Shown: piece after piece, positions 29,710 to 30,199 of the stretch
How positions within the stretch are numbered: the stretch's first letter is position 1
Layout of the letters: each line of letters opens with the position of its first letter
DNA from: Ruminococcus sp. UBA3855
GTDB taxonomy: Bacteria; Bacillota; Clostridia; Oscillospirales; Ruminococcaceae
DNA length: 30,199 nt
NCBI GenBank assembly: GCA_002392545.1
Contig: DGHF01000011.1
Location: forward strand, 1-30,199
Reading direction: 5' to 3'
The notes under the pieces: generated by a model
What the model was told of the DNA's origin: nothing
Database searches by the model: none
Seen by the model: only the letters and a program-made list of their open reading frames with translations
Made by a program: the position numbers and the translations under genes

Positions 29710-29738
29710 TTGTTTCCTTCCAGAAATCATGGTATAAT
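29710..29738 (+). promoter_or_regulatory. mreB promoter
   Basis: TTGTTT (29710-29715) and extended -10 TGGTATAAT (TATAAT at 29733-29738) are 17 bases apart, 46 bases before the GTG start. It shows that mreB is at least partly independent of the murC-dut run. Confidence 0.7.
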
Positions 29739-29783
29739 ATAGAGAGATAATTTTGTGTAGATGCAGGCAAAGGAGAGAGAGCA

Positions 29784-30199
29784 GTGAGTTTGTTTACTAA
29801 AGATATTGGTATTGATTTGGGTACAGCAAATACCCTTGTTTATATGCGTGGGAAAGGCATTGTCCTGCGTGAGCCGTCCGTTGTGGCGGTGAATACCCGA
29901 ACCGAAGAGGCTCGGTATGTCGGGAAAGATGCGAAACAGGTTATCGGCAGAACCCCCGGTTCAATTGTCGCTGTCCGTCCCCTCAAAGAGGGCGTTATTG
30001 CAGATTTTGAACTGACGATTACGATGTTGCAGGAATTTATCCATAAGGCTTTGAAAGGCAGGCTTTTTTCAAAAGCAAGGGTCATCATCTGCATTCCGTC
30101 GGGTGTGACACCTGTTGAAAAAAATGCCGTCCGAGAGGCTACCGAAAAAGCCGGCGCAAAACGCCCTGTTTTTATCATTGAAGAACCTATGGCGGCGGC
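29784..30199 (+). CDS. mreB: Rod shape-determining protein MreB, 3' end outside window
   Basis: The first 138 residues of an actin-like protein. GTG at 29784 has AAGGAG upstream. Visible family motifs are the phosphate-1 loop GIDLGTANTLVYMRGKGIVL, EPSVVAVN, the region RPLKEGVIADFELTITMLQE and CIPSGVTPVEKNAVREA, ending in IIEEPMAA at the window edge. MreB polymerises under the membrane and directs the peptidoglycan elongation machinery, giving rod shape or elongated cell form. Related MreB-like paralogues (Mbl, MreBH) cannot be excluded without the rest of the gene. Confidence 0.95.
   Translation, partial: MSLFTKDIGIDLGTANTLVYMRGKGIVLREPSVVAVNTRTEEARYVGKDAKQVIGRTPGSIVAVRPLKEGVIADFELTITMLQEFIHKALKGRLFSKARVIICIPSGVTPVEKNAVREATEKAGAKRPVFIIEEPMAA

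Noticed and set aside
1..30199. CRISPR arrays, tRNA genes, insertion sequences or prophage genes
   Set aside because: No regularly spaced repeats, tRNA-like folds, transposases or phage structural genes were recognised on either strand.

Overview
The window looks like chromosomal DNA of a low-to-mid GC Gram-positive from the Clostridia, most likely an Oscillospiraceae/Ruminococcus-type bacterium. This rests on gene content (CarD, SpoVG, a BofA-like protein, DUF4321 before mreB, a Firmicutes-type L10 leader), strong AGGAGG-like ribosome sites, frequent TTG starts and extended -10 promoters (TGNTATAAT). No tRNA, rRNA, CRISPR array, insertion sequence or prophage gene was seen. Species-level placement is inference.

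Layout. 1-1323: three small genes that look like an immunity cluster (a SUKH/SMI1-KNR4 protein cut by the window edge, a small membrane protein, a WapI-immunity-like protein), then a long hairpin. 1561-2067: carD. 2118-3053 (minus): a membrane-anchored M23 peptidase, divergent from a heterodimeric ABC exporter pair (3177-6635). 6658-9987: a MoxR ATPase, DUF58 and DUF4129 membrane-protein operon. 10105-17339: a long co-directional run holding two paralogous small membrane proteins, a D-2-hydroxyacid dehydrogenase, proB, proA, a large disordered acidic/proline-rich protein, a membrane protein and tyrA. An uncharacterised 123-residue protein follows. 17817-19044: promoter, L10 leader with attenuator-like hairpin, rplJ, rplL and terminator. 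19122-20374 (minus): a four-gene cluster of a small helical protein, a second small protein, a proline-rich protein and a BofA-like membrane protein. 20468-24013: a metallophosphoesterase, a YfhO-family membrane protein and a Nudix hydrolase. 24094-24399 (minus): spoVG. 24569-29642: a tightly coupled run of murC, a LexA-like regulator, zapA, a U32 protein, dut and a DUF4321 gene. 29784-end: mreB, cut by the window edge.

Most of the window is housekeeping (cell envelope, division, proline and tyrosine synthesis, ribosome). Four points stand out. An 11-A run lies exactly at the junction of the disordered protein and the membrane protein, and a one-base slip would fuse them into one protein of about 884 residues. 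The LexA homologue has lost the residues needed for self-cleavage. Two divergent intergenic regions carry overlapping promoters that appear to share elements. A minus-strand cluster of unknown small proteins ends with the BofA-like gene. These are sequence readings without database or experimental support.
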